Source of the DNA: Norana najaformis
Lineage: Eukaryota; Annelida; Clitellata; Crassiclitellata; Hormogastridae
Assembly (NCBI GenBank): GCA_964023275.1
Contig: OZ029918.1
Location: forward strand, 34,382,471 to 34,446,470
Length of the DNA stretch: 64,000 bases
Direction: 5' to 3'
The translations under genes and the position numbers were made by a program. Shown here piece by piece: positions 1 to 22,855 of this stretch (its first letter is position 1; each line of letters starts with the position of its first letter). The notes below the pieces were generated by a model, which made no database searches, had not been told where the DNA came from, and saw nothing but the letters and a program-made list of their open reading frames with translations.

Positions 1-733
1 TGTCGCCACAGAAGATCAGATTTACAGCATAAATGTAAATGCAAATGTAAATGTACACATTTTACCTGAATAATTGGTACAAAATCGTCAAACTCCAAAA
101 AGTTTTGCTCTGGTTTTGCCAAAATGCACACAAAACGAGAAGCAGAGTCATGGCAATTCTCACATAACCTTGGAAAAATACAAGAAACTAATACAAAATT
201 ACTTATAGATGTTATATTTTATTATAAATATCATATTTTATAATATTTAATAATAATTTATGATAGATACAAATGAAAGTTTTCCCATTGACATCTGTTG
301 GATTTAAGTTAAAGAAGAATGCTTCAAGAGTAAGAATAATGCCAAACTGATCTGTTCTTATTTAATAACTTCTGTAGCGCCGTTATCATAACGCCCAATG
401 TATCAATCAATGGTTGCTTCAAGTGTAATTGCAATCAAAATCACAATCCACTGAAGAATCCAGGTCTAATTCCTTTAGGTCAGACTAGAAAGACAAGACT
501 AGAAAGACAATAGTGTCAGCATAGGATAAACAGAGGCTATGATCCCCACTTGAAAATTGGGCAGAGATGATTTTGGCCCCACTTCTGTACCAAAAGAATA
601 AAATTTTGTGCACTAAGTACATGTATGGATACACTAAACAGTGAAACATGCCTTGATAAGCAGTGGTTTAACTAATAAGCGGTGGTGAGCAGTGAAAAAG
701 GTCATCAAAACTTTTGACAACAAATAAAAGTGG
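1..733. other. AT-rich non-coding stretch
   Basis: Apart from the retroelement end at 364-500 I see no gene here. Composition is AT-rich with many short stops. A minus-strand AATAAA (plus-strand tttatt, 218-223) could end the transcript of the minus-strand gene to the right. Confidence 0.4.
364..500 (-). mobile_element. 3' end of a (GATTA)n-tailed retroelement
   Basis: Read on the minus strand, this matches the recurrent family whose 3' end runs 'gatgc..tgtgcattatgataacggcgctatagaagt' (in pieces: ttatcataacg and cttctgtagcgccg on the plus strand). The same ending occurs at least nine times in the window. The copy at 17550-17830 shows that the family is a LINE. This copy is 5'-truncated and diverged. 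Confidence 0.6.
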
Positions 734-976
734 TCATTGTCCACCAAAAGTGTTGATAATCGAAAAAGGTTCACAATAATGTCTCACAACCAAAAGTATG
801 ACTACTTTGCCCCCTATCCAAACCACGAGATCTGCCACTGCCCCGCCAAAACCTGAAAATTGTGCTGCTGCCCTTGCACCAAGATAATGATTTTGAGTGA
901 AGCCAAATTCAGAACACCCACTTTTTCCACGAAACGAGAAACCTTTGCACAGAAATGCAGCCATAGTTCTCTCCTT
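734..976 (-). CDS. Possible last exon of the unidentified minus-strand gene
   Basis: A candidate acceptor (tacgtag) just right of 976 opens an 81-codon frame in phase 0, the phase left by the exon ending at 1748, and it ends in TGA at 734. The peptide begins KERTMAAFLCKGFSF and is rich in Gly, Ala and hydrophobic residues. Nothing in it is recognisable. Another frame of the same stretch reads as Arg/Gly-rich. A minus-strand AATAAA at 218-223 could serve as its poly(A) signal. Support is only phase agreement and an open frame. Confidence 0.25.
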   Translation of the reverse strand, partial: KERTMAAFLCKGFSFRGKSGCSEFGFTQNHYLGARAAAQFSGFGGAVADLVVWIGGKVVILLVVRHYCEPFSIINTFGGQ

Positions 977-1600
977 CTACGTAGCAGAACAACGGATATT
1001 TCCAGAAGAGTGGAAGACCACAGGCCTGCAAAACACCCCAGATATGCACTTCACTTTCATTTTAGATTAGAATCAGTAAACTAGATTAGATTAGATTCAG
1101 GAAAATAGATTACATTAAATTCAGTAAAATGAAGCATGCAGGTAATCACAGCAGAATACATCTCAGCATGAACCATATTCCTGATTCAATTCCTGACCGG
1201 GCAGAAATTTAAGAAATTTCCAACTGCACTGTTCCACACTTTCAGAATAATTAATGAAGATTATTGAATAAATCAGCATGTAATGACTGCATGAAAGGAA
1301 TACCTTTGAAAAGCTGGGTGTGAATAATAGCATGTAATATTGAATAAGCCTTCGATAGGAAATAGAAAATTGGATAAGTTTTTGTGGAGTATAATACACC
1401 ATCGAGTTTGCTCAGCACACTATAAAATCAAATAAGCCCTTAATAGCATAAGATATTGAATAAGCTCTCCAGGTTATAGAAAATAAGATCAAGCAAGTCT
1501 TTAGTGGGTAGGGATACTGAATCAATAAGCTGTAGGGATACTGAATCAATAAGCTCTCTGTGTCATATGAGACTGAGTAAGAACAGCTAATAATGCCCTA

Positions 1601-1710
1601 CCTTCGTAATCGTAATCGTAAGCACAAGACTTCTACAGTGCACAATGAAAGCTAAGTTGCAGGAACCACCTTAATCACAGGCGCTCAGTCAAAACAAAAA
1701 CCTTAGTGCT
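1601..1710 (-). mobile_element. SINE2-type copy, truncated
   Basis: The plus strand shows the tail (cgtaatcgtaatcgtaa) followed by the conserved block acttctacagtgcacaa, and later ggcgctcagtcaaaac, which recurs about ten times in the window. By its tail the element is on the minus strand, truncated at its 5' end near 1705. It lies about 40 bp from the donor of the exon ending at 1748. Confidence 0.65.
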
Positions 1711-1747
1711 ATGTTAATTTGAAAATACTGTATAAAGCTTCCCTTAC

Positions 1748-2848
1748 CTTTGCTATTAGGCCCATGTGCTCTTCCGTGGCCTTCCCACCAATCTTCTCAA
1801 ACACCTTTATCACCTGAGAAAGCAGCATATCAGCAGACAAGGCGGTCTCCGTGGAACGACCCGCTGGAAAATAGAACTGTGGAATACTGGCACTATCGTG
1901 GAAAGGCTCGGGTTGCGAAGACTCTTTGGTGATTGAAATTTCACCTGAATTCCTAGTCGTGTGGCTGAATTTTTCTGACTCGATTTTGTTGCGATTTGCA
2001 TTGCGTGTGCACAGATCACGACCCAAACTGTTACCCGAGGTTAAGTTATTTCGCTCGATGACCAAGTTGACACAGGGAGAGGCAATCTCTGGGTTGGGTT
2101 GGATTAGTGTTTCCAGCTCCGTAATGAGGGACATGATGGGAACTGATGAAGATGTGTGAGGTACAGGGCTAGTTACAGAAGTCACAGGTTCATATGGGGC
2201 GGTCAATGCCAAGGGAGTCGGGCTCGGGGGTAACATCACACCTGTGCAGTTGGGAGATGTCACATGTTCACTGAAGGTTGAAGATGTCCCAAATGGATGA
2301 CAGGGAGGTAATGTCACGGGAGCAGGGCAGGCAGGGTAAGTTTCCGGCAAGAAGCCGTTAGATGATGGTGAAAGCACAGGGGTAGGGGAATTGCCCAAGG
2401 TCGTCAAATGCGCAAAGGGGGTTATTCTGAAAGGTGTTGAGGCAGAAAATGTTGTCACAGGTGCAACGATGGGGCAAGATGTTATAGGTGTTGGGGCATT
2501 GGTTGCTGTCACGGGTGCAACAGTTGGGCTAACTGTTGAACAGACAGGATAGGTGGGTAACTTCAGAGGGTCAGAGGGGACGAAAGAACTCGAATCAGCA
2601 TCTGTGGAGTGTGAAGTAGTCAGTGATCCAGTGGTAATCCCAGCTGTTGAAGTGGTTATACCATGTTGGAAACCTGGTGTCAAGATGGTCTGCCGCTGCT
2701 TCTGCTCTTCTTCCCTCCTCTGCAGTAGCTCAAGGCGTTTCTGAAGCAGGAAATTCACAGCATCTTCATCAGATGTCATTCGATGATTGTGGGCAGCAGC
2801 CAAAGGCTCTACTGCAGCAGATTCCCTTCCACTGTAAGTCGCCACACC
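1748..2848 (-). CDS. Internal exon of an unidentified Ser/Thr/Pro-rich protein
   Basis: This is an open stretch of 367 codons with no stop, bounded by a good acceptor (tttctag, just right of 2848) and a good donor (AAAG|gtaagg at 1748), phase 0 at both ends. The peptide starts GVATYSGRES. A short charged helix follows (LLQKRLELLQRREEEQKQRQ), which could be a coiled coil. Then come about 230 residues rich in Ser, Thr, Pro and Val, likely disordered. The last 40 residues look folded (DMLLSQVIKVFEKIGG, then EEHMGLIAK). I do not recognise the family. Length and clean splice sites favour a real exon, but the low-complexity middle means chance cannot be fully excluded. Reading past the donor meets a stop within about 40 bases. 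The 5' neighbour exon at 3160-3435 joins in the same phase. Confidence 0.6.
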
Positions 2849-3159
2849 CTAGAAAGAAGCATTATACGCAACTGATAGATATGCATAGACCCATATGCAC
2901 ACAAAAGCACTGCTTACCTGTAATACAGTTCAAACGTTACCATCCATCAAAATTTCAGAAACTGTGTGACCCAATTAACAGGATAATCTGTCCTTTTTGG
3001 GTTTCTCCATTTACACCATTTAAAAAATTCTGAACATATATGTTATACATATGTAAAGAGATACACATTCATAAACATAAATGACATACTTATACACTTC
3101 TAATTGAAACTTCACGAACACATGAAAAATATTTAGTAAAACCAGCAGCTGTATCGTAC

Positions 3160-3435
3160 CTGTGGAAAGTGAACAGGGTTGCTGATTCGGCGTTTTGGAG
3201 GTTTCTGCAGTCTTGCTGGATTCTGCAGCATTGATCCCCGGATTGGGGTGCAGATGCCATAATGAATCGAATGGCAGACACATGGACTCATGGCATCGGA
3301 GGACTGGAACTGGCAGACATCACAGCTGTGAATGGAGAGCCACCATCGAAGGTCAAACACTTGGGAATAGTATTGCACGACCCTTGAGTACACATACTCG
3401 AGGGTGGCATAGCTTCTTGGCATAACGGTAGGCAT
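3160..3435 (-). CDS. Upstream exon of the same unidentified minus-strand gene
   Basis: An open frame of 92 codons ends at a donor (CCACAG|gtacga, exon end 3160) in phase 0, which fits the acceptor of the exon at 1748-2848. The peptide contains several Cys and His residues (CDVCQFQ, then CVCHSIHYGIC) and ends with a basic run (KPPKRRISNPVHFPQ). The Cys/His spacing might bind metal, but I know of no matching family. An in-frame TAA lies just upstream of the ATG at 3435. So either this ATG is the start codon, or an acceptor lies a little inside (for example after ccaag near 3420). Other frames here are closed earlier. Confidence 0.4.
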
Positions 3436-3519
3436 TTGAAAAGGAAGTTAATGTTTTCTGATGCAGAAGAGAGGTGCAGGCTTTATCAGACAGCCTTCAG
3501 AACATTACAGCAATCTGCA

Positions 3520-3690
3520 CGTAAAAATCTAATCTAATCTAATGACTTCTATAGTGCTGTTATATATTGCACAAGGCATCAATCGATTATTGTCGCTTCG
3601 CAAAACAGTAGACAAAAATCACAATCCACCAGAGAAATCCAGTCAAACTCCAATAGATCAGAAATCCAGGGCTCAGGCTGAAGCAAGTAA
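3520..3690 (-). mobile_element. LINE 3' end with (GATTA)n tail
   Basis: The plus strand reads aatctaatctaatctaat and then cttctatagtgctgtt and gcacaaggcatcaat, the complement of the (GATTA)n-tailed LINE 3' end seen in the FXR introns. The flanking 100 bp (aatcacaatccacc, gaaatccag) also match the untranslated part of the copy at 17700-17830. Confidence 0.65.
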
Positions 3691-4920
3691 GCACGAAAGA
3701 ACTGATTCAGAACACTTTACGAAAATGGAAGCCTCCTTTCAGACAAGGCACTTCTGGCAGATAAACTGTATTTGTCTGCTGATATGCAGGAACTCTCACT
3801 GTTCAAAACCTATATATTTCTTGCGCTAACACAAGCAATGTGCAAGCTTTATTAAGCGCAGGTTGAGAATGCTCAGCTGCGCTTTAGTATCTAAAGCACA
3901 AACTAACCATCAATCATACATCCAAACGTGGAGAGAAACACTTGACAGAAGATTCAAATTCAACCACTTTGACAGCAGTGAGACATTCAGCAAATTACTC
4001 AAAATTTCCTAAGTATGTGATATAATCCAATCTTGTAACTTTTATAGGTCCATAACAGGATAAATTCTTAGAACTACAGTAATCCCGATGCTGATGAGCT
4101 GTAGTAATTGAAAACTTTCCACTAACACAAGTAGCAAACCTGCAATTCAGTAATTTCCAATAAACTCTGCATGCTTAACAGCACTATATCATATGCCAGC
4201 TTTGATAATTGAACTGAAATAATCCCAAAACATAACACAGTTTACTGGACACCAATAGAATCAATTTGCCTTTCACTCTGTTGAACGTCATTATTATCCA
4301 GTCAGATATGAACCAAATCCGACAACAAGAAGCGACAGACCAACTGCGGATGGACAAAAAGCACTCAAAATACTCTCCACATCACGCCACACGGTAAAAT
4401 ATTCAACGAGTTTCACACAGCGACGGTCGGGACACTCAGCTTGAAGACTTTCGTGTCATGATACACGCGATCTCATCCCACTTGATTTGTTTACCGGCAG
4501 TAAACAGCCCGAAGCTTCCAACAAAGCCAGTAGTGTTCGAACCGCGCATACAGCTGAGTTATTGGCACTCTCTACTATTTCAGGAATCCCGGCAAAGCCG
4601 TTTTACGTCGGCACAAAAAGGCGTTCTATTCTTTCTACTGTTTGTTTGATATGGAACGTGGTTCGCCTATGGTGACCATGAATGCTGATTCACAGCTTGA
4701 CTTATAACTCAGTTGCTGTAAGCCCACCAGCAGTGAATCTTCAGTTCAACCATCTGTTTCCAAAGAAGAAGTTGACAAAGACATTACAAAGTGCGCTGAA
4801 CCAAAGTCAAGCTAAAACAACGTTCGGAATTTCTTTGAAGGTGAAACTACTCATGTTCGGCAGGATCAGTCAAGAAACCTCTAATCTTCTGCTTCCCCTT
4901 ATAACTATCCAGCAGGTTCA
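3691..4920. other. Intergenic, no gene recognised
   Basis: Moderately AT-rich sequence with only short open frames and no conserved motif. It could hold the promoter of the minus-strand gene whose exons end near 3435, but I see no clear promoter element. Confidence 0.35.
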
Positions 4921-5099
4921 GTTTTAAACACCACTCACCGTAGCTGCCCGCCTGCCTGACTCTTGGATCTTGACCTGGAACCGAATCCTCTTGCTTATCG
5001 AATCTGTTTTGACTGAGCGCCTATGAATAAGCTGGTTCCCGCGACTTAGTTTTCGTTGTGCGCGACAGAAACCTCGAGCTTACGATTACGATGATAACG
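4921..5099 (+). mobile_element. SINE2-type copy, near full length
   Basis: Runs from a head resembling aacaccactcaccgtag through ctcttggatcttgacc and gttttgactgagcgcc to the tail cttacgattacgatg. This is one of the more complete copies and defines the order of blocks: head, 'cttggatcttgacctgg' block, 'ttgttttgactgagcg' block, 'tttcgttgggcgctg' block, (TTACGA)n tail. Confidence 0.7.
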
Positions 5100-5448
5100 C
5101 TTCAAATGAATGATCTCATTCTATCTAAATGACCCTGGAAACCTTCGACCTTTAACCTCTTTCTTCAGAAGCCAAGCACACCTACAATCCCGCTGCTCAC
5201 GAAAACTGATAAGACAGAGTGATCCAATCGAGAGAGCATCCAATAAAGAAAGCTCATGCTCACCAGACAGGAACGCCACGCATGCCATGCTGCACAACAT
5301 ACAGCTCCGCATCTCAGAAACAATCATAATACCAGCAGCAGCAGCAGCAGCAGCAGTCGGCTGTTAAAATCAGTGACTACAATCAGGGCCTTTGGCAGAT
5401 AGCGAAACCATTAAAACTTATTGTGCTCTTGGCCAATACACGCTGGTT

Positions 5449-5450
5449 AC

Positions 5451-5482
<32 letters not shown>

Positions 5483-5560
5483 ATATATATATATACACAC
5501 ATATTGTGTGCATATATATGTATATATGTATTATGCATGTATATATTGTATATAGCTTGT
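5449..5560. repeat. TA/TG dinucleotide microsatellite
   Basis: Interspersed (TA)n and (TG)n with imperfect palindromes. Open frames across it are artefacts of the repeat. Confidence 0.9.
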
Positions 5561-5694
5561 AAATATGATTTGTGTATATATGATATTGTGCTCTTAACTG
5601 AATATATTGGCCTCAAAAGTCCACCACTCAATCCCACCCAGGATAATAGCAGCTGTATAAGCAGAACATTAATAACAGCATTTGTATTAATAAT

Positions 5695-5705
5695 ACTACT
5701 ACTAC

Positions 5706-5746
<41 letters not shown>

Positions 5747-5800
5747 GTAATTGTAGTAATAATAAAAATTAAATAATAATAATAATTTAAAAAAAATAAT
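5695..5800. repeat. (AAT)n and related AT-rich microsatellite
   Basis: A run of cta then aat trinucleotides followed by degenerate AAT/TAAT sequence. Confidence 0.9.
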
Positions 5801-6229
5801 AATCTGTGGCTGTTGTTTTAAATCCTCAGGGATTATTGCATTTATTGCCACTTGCATTTATTGCCACCTTGGGTAAATAAAAATAATTAATAATTATATA
5901 ATAATTTAATAATTATATGATGGTCATGAGCATAGGCCTAAGCATAAAAATATCTCTGCCACTGCGGGCATTCATAAAAATTTATCACACATAATGGAAA
6001 TGTATCCAAAGTGGTGGTGTGACGGCATAAACGGCTCCCGGCTATTAAGCAATTATTGTTCAATTAAATGCCAAAGAGATGTTGAGCGCGGGCGGCTGGC
6101 CAGGATGTCGGCCCATCTGTGTCTGGCCGTGGCCAAGTGCTGGAAGAAATACCGCCCTGCAAAATCACAGAAAACTGCTAGAAACCATACTCTATGCATG
6201 GTAAACTGGTAAGCCGTCTGCGTGGCATA

Positions 6230-6370
6230 GGCCTAAGCAATAGCTAAGGGTCTGCAAGGTGACCAGTAGGCCCCTAACTGAGGGGCCAAATGTGAGAGAG
6301 GGGGCCCGCTTAGAGCCCGATCAAGTATAAACGGGTCCCAGAGGGCCCATTTGATTAGGGCTGATCCGTG
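6230..6370. mobile_element. Possible small non-autonomous element with G/C blocks
   Basis: A compact island with paired ggcccc / ggggcc and gggccc motifs stands out from AT-rich surroundings. The internal complementarity suggests a hairpin-forming MITE-like element. No target duplication could be seen. Confidence 0.25.
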
Positions 6371-6539
6371 GAGCAAAAATTTGAGTTTGAATCTACGACA
6401 TATGAAGTTGTCAGCTCAACATTATGTAGTGTTATACAGGAAGACAAAAAAGGCAGACAGTTGCACAATATTATTTGGGCTACCTTGCAGATAATAATAA
6501 ATTAATATTACTTTTCAAGGATAATTAATACCCGTCGCT

Positions 6540-6605
6540 GCCACGCTGTAGTGGTGGTGGTGGTGGTTGTGGTTGTGGTGGTGTTGGTGGTCGTGGTGAT
6601 GGGGT
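6540..6605. repeat. (GGT)n trinucleotide tract
   Basis: Imperfect gtg/ggt repeats of about 60 bp. Confidence 0.85.
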
Positions 6606-6816
6606 CGTGGTAATTCTGAGTATGATCATCATGCTAACAACAAAAAACAATATTTATAATTACGGTTTGATAATATTCCATTTTTTAATCTTGAAAACCC
6701 ATTTCTACTTTGAGTAAAGTTATGACAACCATGTACACGTACATATACATGTCTACATACATGCATGTATACACCCATAGAAATATGTAGCTGAAGGCTG
6801 TTATCTATACACATGC

Positions 6817-7209
6817 ATGTATACATGTGAGAACAGGATTACCCAGTTTCAGGCTACAACTGATCAACATATGAATTCAGAAGCCTGTCATCTATCAAAA
6901 ACAGTACGAAATGAGTTCTTTAGAATATTCCAACAAATGCTCAATGTAACATCAACAATAATACATCCTTTGTGCCTGCGTATCCACATCAAACCTACAC
7001 TCAAGACTTTGTCGCAGTTTGTGCAAGTTGCAACAGCACAAAGAATCTGGTCACTTCAAGGGCAAGCAGGGCGATCAGTTCTGTTTGTACCACTAGACAC
7101 AACTGCCTTATTTTATGAAATGGTAATTGCTAATATTGGTAAAAAAAGAGACACAGCATTTATCTCAAATGCATACGTTTTGTATGTCCCATACTGCTTC
7201 AGCCTGTGA
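6817..7209 (+). CDS. Unexplained 130-codon open frame
   Basis: An ATG-started frame without low-complexity repeats. I recognise no motif, there is no splice or promoter context, and codon use is unremarkable. It may be a chance frame or part of a decayed element. Confidence 0.12.
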   Translation: MYTCENRITQFQATTDQHMNSEACHLSKTVRNEFFRIFQQMLNVTSTIIHPLCLRIHIKPTLKTLSQFVQVATAQRIWSLQGQAGRSVLFVPLDTTALFYEMVIANIGKKRDTAFISNAYVLYVPYCFSL

Positions 7210-7344
7210 TGGTCTCCCTTCGTAAGTGATAAAACAAATTCATCCGTTGCCCCAACGAAAAGTCCTATAAACTTTTCCATACACGCAAGCTCTTCTGTAA
7301 TTATTCATATTTTTCATAGCACGACTCCAAAAATTATTTACATC

Positions 7345-7552
7345 GCTTCTTCCTCTTATCTCTCTCTGCTCTCCACTCCAAACACCACCACCCGTCGCTG
7401 CCACGCTGTCTCTCCGTCTGACTTTTGGATCTTGACCTGGAACCGGACCCTTTTGCCTATCGATTTTGTTTTGACTGAGCGCCTGTGAATATGCGGGTCC
7501 CTGCATCGCGGTTTTCGTTGGGCGCTGTAGAAATCTCGGAATTACGCCGATT
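7345..7552 (+). mobile_element. SINE2-type copy, right-facing arm of an inverted pair
   Basis: Shows head (caaacaccaccaccc), cttttggatcttgacc, gttttgactgagcgcc, tttcgttgggcgctg and a short tail. Only about 75 bp separates it from an oppositely oriented copy at 7625-7830. Confidence 0.75.
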
Positions 7553-7624
7553 AGCCTACACGTAACCAAAAGTTTGTCCGAAACTGGGCAGGCAGTCTGC
7601 CGTCAATTTTAAACATTATAGGCC

Positions 7625-7830
7625 TATCGTTATCGTAATCCCGAGATTTCTACAGTGCCCAACGAAACCCACGTCACGGGGACCAGCTTATTCACCAGCG
7701 CTCAGTCAAAACAAAATCGATAGGCAAAAGTGTTCGGTTCCACATCAAGATCCAAGAGTCACGCAGAGACAACGTGCCAGCTACGGTGGGTGCTGTTTGG
7801 GATCGGAGCGGAAAGAGGGAGAAGAGAAAG
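7625..7830 (-). mobile_element. SINE2-type copy, left-facing arm of an inverted pair
   Basis: Complement of the copy at 7345-7552, beginning with tcgttatcgtaatccc (tail) and ending in the head block (ggtgggtgctgtttgg). The pair could fold into a hairpin of about 200 bp per arm. Confidence 0.75.
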
Positions 7831-9193
7831 GATATATAACGTATATAAGGGATAGAACGTATATAATTGGCCCGATATAGTACAGTGAATGAACTCTCGT
7901 GGCTTTAGCTTTTTAATACAATATTGGACACTGTGAAGATGTATATTTTGACAATTTTATCGTCTGCTGTAAATCATAGCCTACGTATTTGATTTGATAA
8001 TCTTTTATACTTTATATGCACATTGTACTTCACAATGATAATAAAACGCGCATTTTATACTAGAACACACCTATATTTTGTTGAGAAACTTATAAACTAG
8101 GCCTATGGCTGCCGCACGTAGGCTATAGATGACCTAGCCTATATAGGCATACAGTTACGTAGCCTACCTATGTCATAAAATAACTTCTGGTCTCGATAAG
8201 TGATGAGCTGAAAAGTGGTTCGACTAAGGATGATATTATATTTTAAGTGGCCTGTAGATTAGATAAAGTATGATATAAAGCAGACGATAAAATTGTCAAT
8301 CCTGCATAGACGCTCTACAATTTAGACCAAATATATAAAAATATACAACAAATTATCAGCAACAATTTAATTTTATAAAAATCTGTCGTACCATTTTGCA
8401 GGTTGAACATCATGCGGATTTGTAGGAGTAAAATGAATGCAAAATGAATAGCAGCTTTAAAAGAAGTGCTCTAATACGGAATTGCGCCGAAAGAGGCACT
8501 GAAACCGATCCAGCAACTTGGCTTTTGCAGAACTGTTTGATGAGTTCAAACACCGGTGAGTTCAAGCCTGGTTTTTTATGCCAAAGTTAATGTGGTGGGG
8601 CACTAAGAAAATTCGGTGATTTACACAATTCCATTACTTTATTTTTTTTAATAGTTAAATAAATACGACGGCATTGACAGTTGCGCACAATACTCGATGG
8701 TCTGCAAGTACAGAGTATATATGTTTAAGATTCAACATACAACACAATTACGTCTTTGCATTTCAAACGCTATTTTAAAAACCATCGATAAGCTGTTAGA
8801 AAGTAGCGAAGGGCTCGTTCTGATTTGTTAAAATCTAAACAATATATGAACAATCAAGGCAAATACTCATAGTAGAACATAAAATTATATCCTAAGGTAG
8901 CACTTTAATTTTAGAATCAAGCCAATTATGTTGGCGCGTCAAGGCTTTTTGCGTCATCAAGCGTGGAATTGATGTTCGCACCTATAATCTGTGCTCCAAC
9001 CGAATTTGGGTTTTAATTCTTGGCTGGTTTTAATGAGTTTCATCCGAGTTGCGTTTGATTTAGCCGAACAAAACTAACTTTCGTGAATGAAACTAAATTC
9101 CCTTTCAGCTTTGAGTCCATTGCTAAACGATTGGTAGAAACTAAAACACTTTGGCTGTGTACCGGTGGTTAGAAATTTGCCAAAGTTCCGTCT
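7831..9193. other. Upstream region of the FXR-family gene
   Basis: About 1.3 kb of AT-rich sequence without a recognisable gene, immediately before the FXR start codon. The promoter and 5' UTR should lie here. I see no convincing TATA box or conserved initiator and cannot place the transcription start. Confidence 0.35.
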
Positions 9194-9206
9194 ATGTCCC
9201 ACGAGA

Positions 9207-20572
<11,366 letters not shown>

Positions 20573-21949
20573 GTTCCCCGGAGTCTGGTTCTGCCCGGGT
20601 TGACGGGAGTGCCGTCTGGTCAGGACGTTCCCTCTGCTAGTTGACCATCAGCCGAGCGTCGGGGGATGTTTGGAAATTGCGCGAAAAAAAGTAACTTTGT
20701 TAAGTTGATATATTTTACATTTTTTTCATCTGAAGTTTAAGGTGTGTTTTTTGCCATTGTGTCTGCTCCCAGCTGACCTGTTCGTATGCGTTGTTTCTGT
20801 AAGAGGTTAACTACAAGACACTGATCTCTTGTCTGAAATTTAATACTTAGCATCTTCCAGCACGTTGTGACCCTGAACGGGAACTCGGCTAGCATTCGAA
20901 GATGCGACAGTTCCCGATTTTGTCTCTTGGTTTCCATCAACTGTTGAATGATTCATTAACTAGACATTAGAACGTATGACTTATGCGCCCGCCATTTGTT
21001 ATTCCTGAGTAACTGGGAGTGTACGAAGAAATGTCTCCCTGATTTTGTCTTTTGGTTTACTGCTGCTGCATTTGTTTATGCAAGTTTAGTTTCGTACGTT
21101 GTCAAAATGGAGTCTTTTGAGGACCTGTCACTTTTTGCGAGCATTGTAAAAGGCTGCATCCAAGATGTTCAGATGCATCTGCATGTTTGTACAAACTGAA
21201 CTCACAGAACAAAGCCTTGCAGTCTGATGTTTCTTCATTTTTCACATTTATGCAGATGTTTGGCACAGGCTTGGTAATGACGACGCTTGATAAAATCGGA
21301 ACATAAAATGACTGATTTATCTGTCTCATTGATTCTCTTTTATTTTGTACAAACTTAATTTCTGTGTGCAGAAGTTCTGGCTTTTAATGTGAAGTTTGGT
21401 GATTGTAGTAGCATTTTAAGTTCTGATGCTTCGGTTTCTTTGGAAGAAAATGGTAAACCCGAAAGTTCTTTTGTTAGAACTTCAATTCATGGCCTCTGCA
21501 GCTTCACTGTTACTTTAAAAAAGTTGTATGAGTTTAAAGTTAAAATTTATTGAGCAGTGTCTGAAATTAGCCACTGTATTATTTTGCAGTGAAAGGAAGA
21601 GAGAGCTTTAGCCAGACAGTTTCGTTAACGTTTGACCACAAATGTAGATTAGAACAAATGTCCTGCTATGCGCAGTGAAGGGATTGTTGCGTTTTTGATT
21701 CAGCTAGTATACTGAAACGTCCTGGAAACACATTTCATCAAATTTAATTCAGCTTCAGTGAACCACATTATATCAAAATAATAAAAGCCACCTCATTGTT
21801 AATTGGTACCTGAATTGACTCCCAAAGGTAGCATTAAGAGAAGGTTCCAGAAAATTTGTCAGGTTGAACAGGTTTTTATGTCAGATATTGAACACGTTTC
21901 AGCATTGATTAGTTCATGCCTTTCTTGATCTTTCTTTCTGAGCGCCTTC

Positions 21950-22055
21950 AAGCGGTTCATGTTAGGCGCTGCTTAAATGTTCAGACACATTATTGAGCAT
22001 AGTTGAGTAGATGTCTTTGAAGGGCGCTATATAAATGCTGCGAATGAATGAATAA
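21950..22055 (+). mobile_element. Retroelement 3' end, gcgctatataaat type
   Basis: Shows gagcgccttcaagcgg, then gaagggcgctatataaat and a (GAAT)n tail. This stem-like pair of GCGC blocks is the usual ending of L2-like elements. Confidence 0.6.
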
Positions 22056-22734
22056 TTACATATCATACGGTCTGTGAAGTTGTGAAAAGAAGGTGTCTGC
22101 CAGGCCTTGAGACAGTTCACAATTACGAGATGTTTTCATCACTATTTGAGTTTAGACCCCATTACTAGGTAGCATCAAGGCAGAAATGATTGTTCTTGGT
22201 TTTGGAGCTTAACCCACTGGTTTTCACGGGGTTTATTTCCACTTGGATTCAGCTGGGGTCTTCTGGTTTAAAGCTGAACCCAGTGGTTGTGACAATGGTG
22301 AGTTTTTAAAATTTGGATTTGGCTTGAAGTGGCAGTGGTTGAAATAATGGAACTTAATACTTGGCAGAAATTCTGCCCTTCCTTGTCATTATTTCTGAAT
22401 AACTCTTGAGAGTTTTCTAGTGGTTTGAAAGTTTACAGGTAGTGAGCCATACTGTTTTTGACTGAATCATATGTCTAAAACAATTGTCGACATTTCTACA
22501 CAGAAAATACTTTACCCTGGTTACAAAGTGTGAGCCACTTGGGCTGAAATTAAAATTTGGCTTTAGTAAATATTACAAGTTACCTATCTCTTTGTCATAG
22601 TTACCATTTTTAGTATTTTTCAACGGATTTTAATCTGGGTAGTTTTTGCAGTATGGCATGTCCATATTCCTTATTTTTGCTCAACACTGCATGTTAAGAG
22701 CCTAGCAACCTACAACATGACCTCCTGACCTTTC

Positions 22735-22855
22735 TTTGGCTCTTTTACACAACTGTTCATTCTGTTCAGTCGTGGTTATGTGTTGTCAGATAGGAAGCAC
22801 TTTGTAAGATTTCTCTTGAAGTGGCGCTATATAAATTTGTGGTTACGATTAGAGT
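22735..22855 (+). mobile_element. Retroelement 3' end, gcgctatataaat type
   Basis: Contains agcactttgtaagatt, cttgaagtggcgctat and ataaatttgtgg. Heavily truncated copy of the same type as 21950-22055. Confidence 0.5.
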
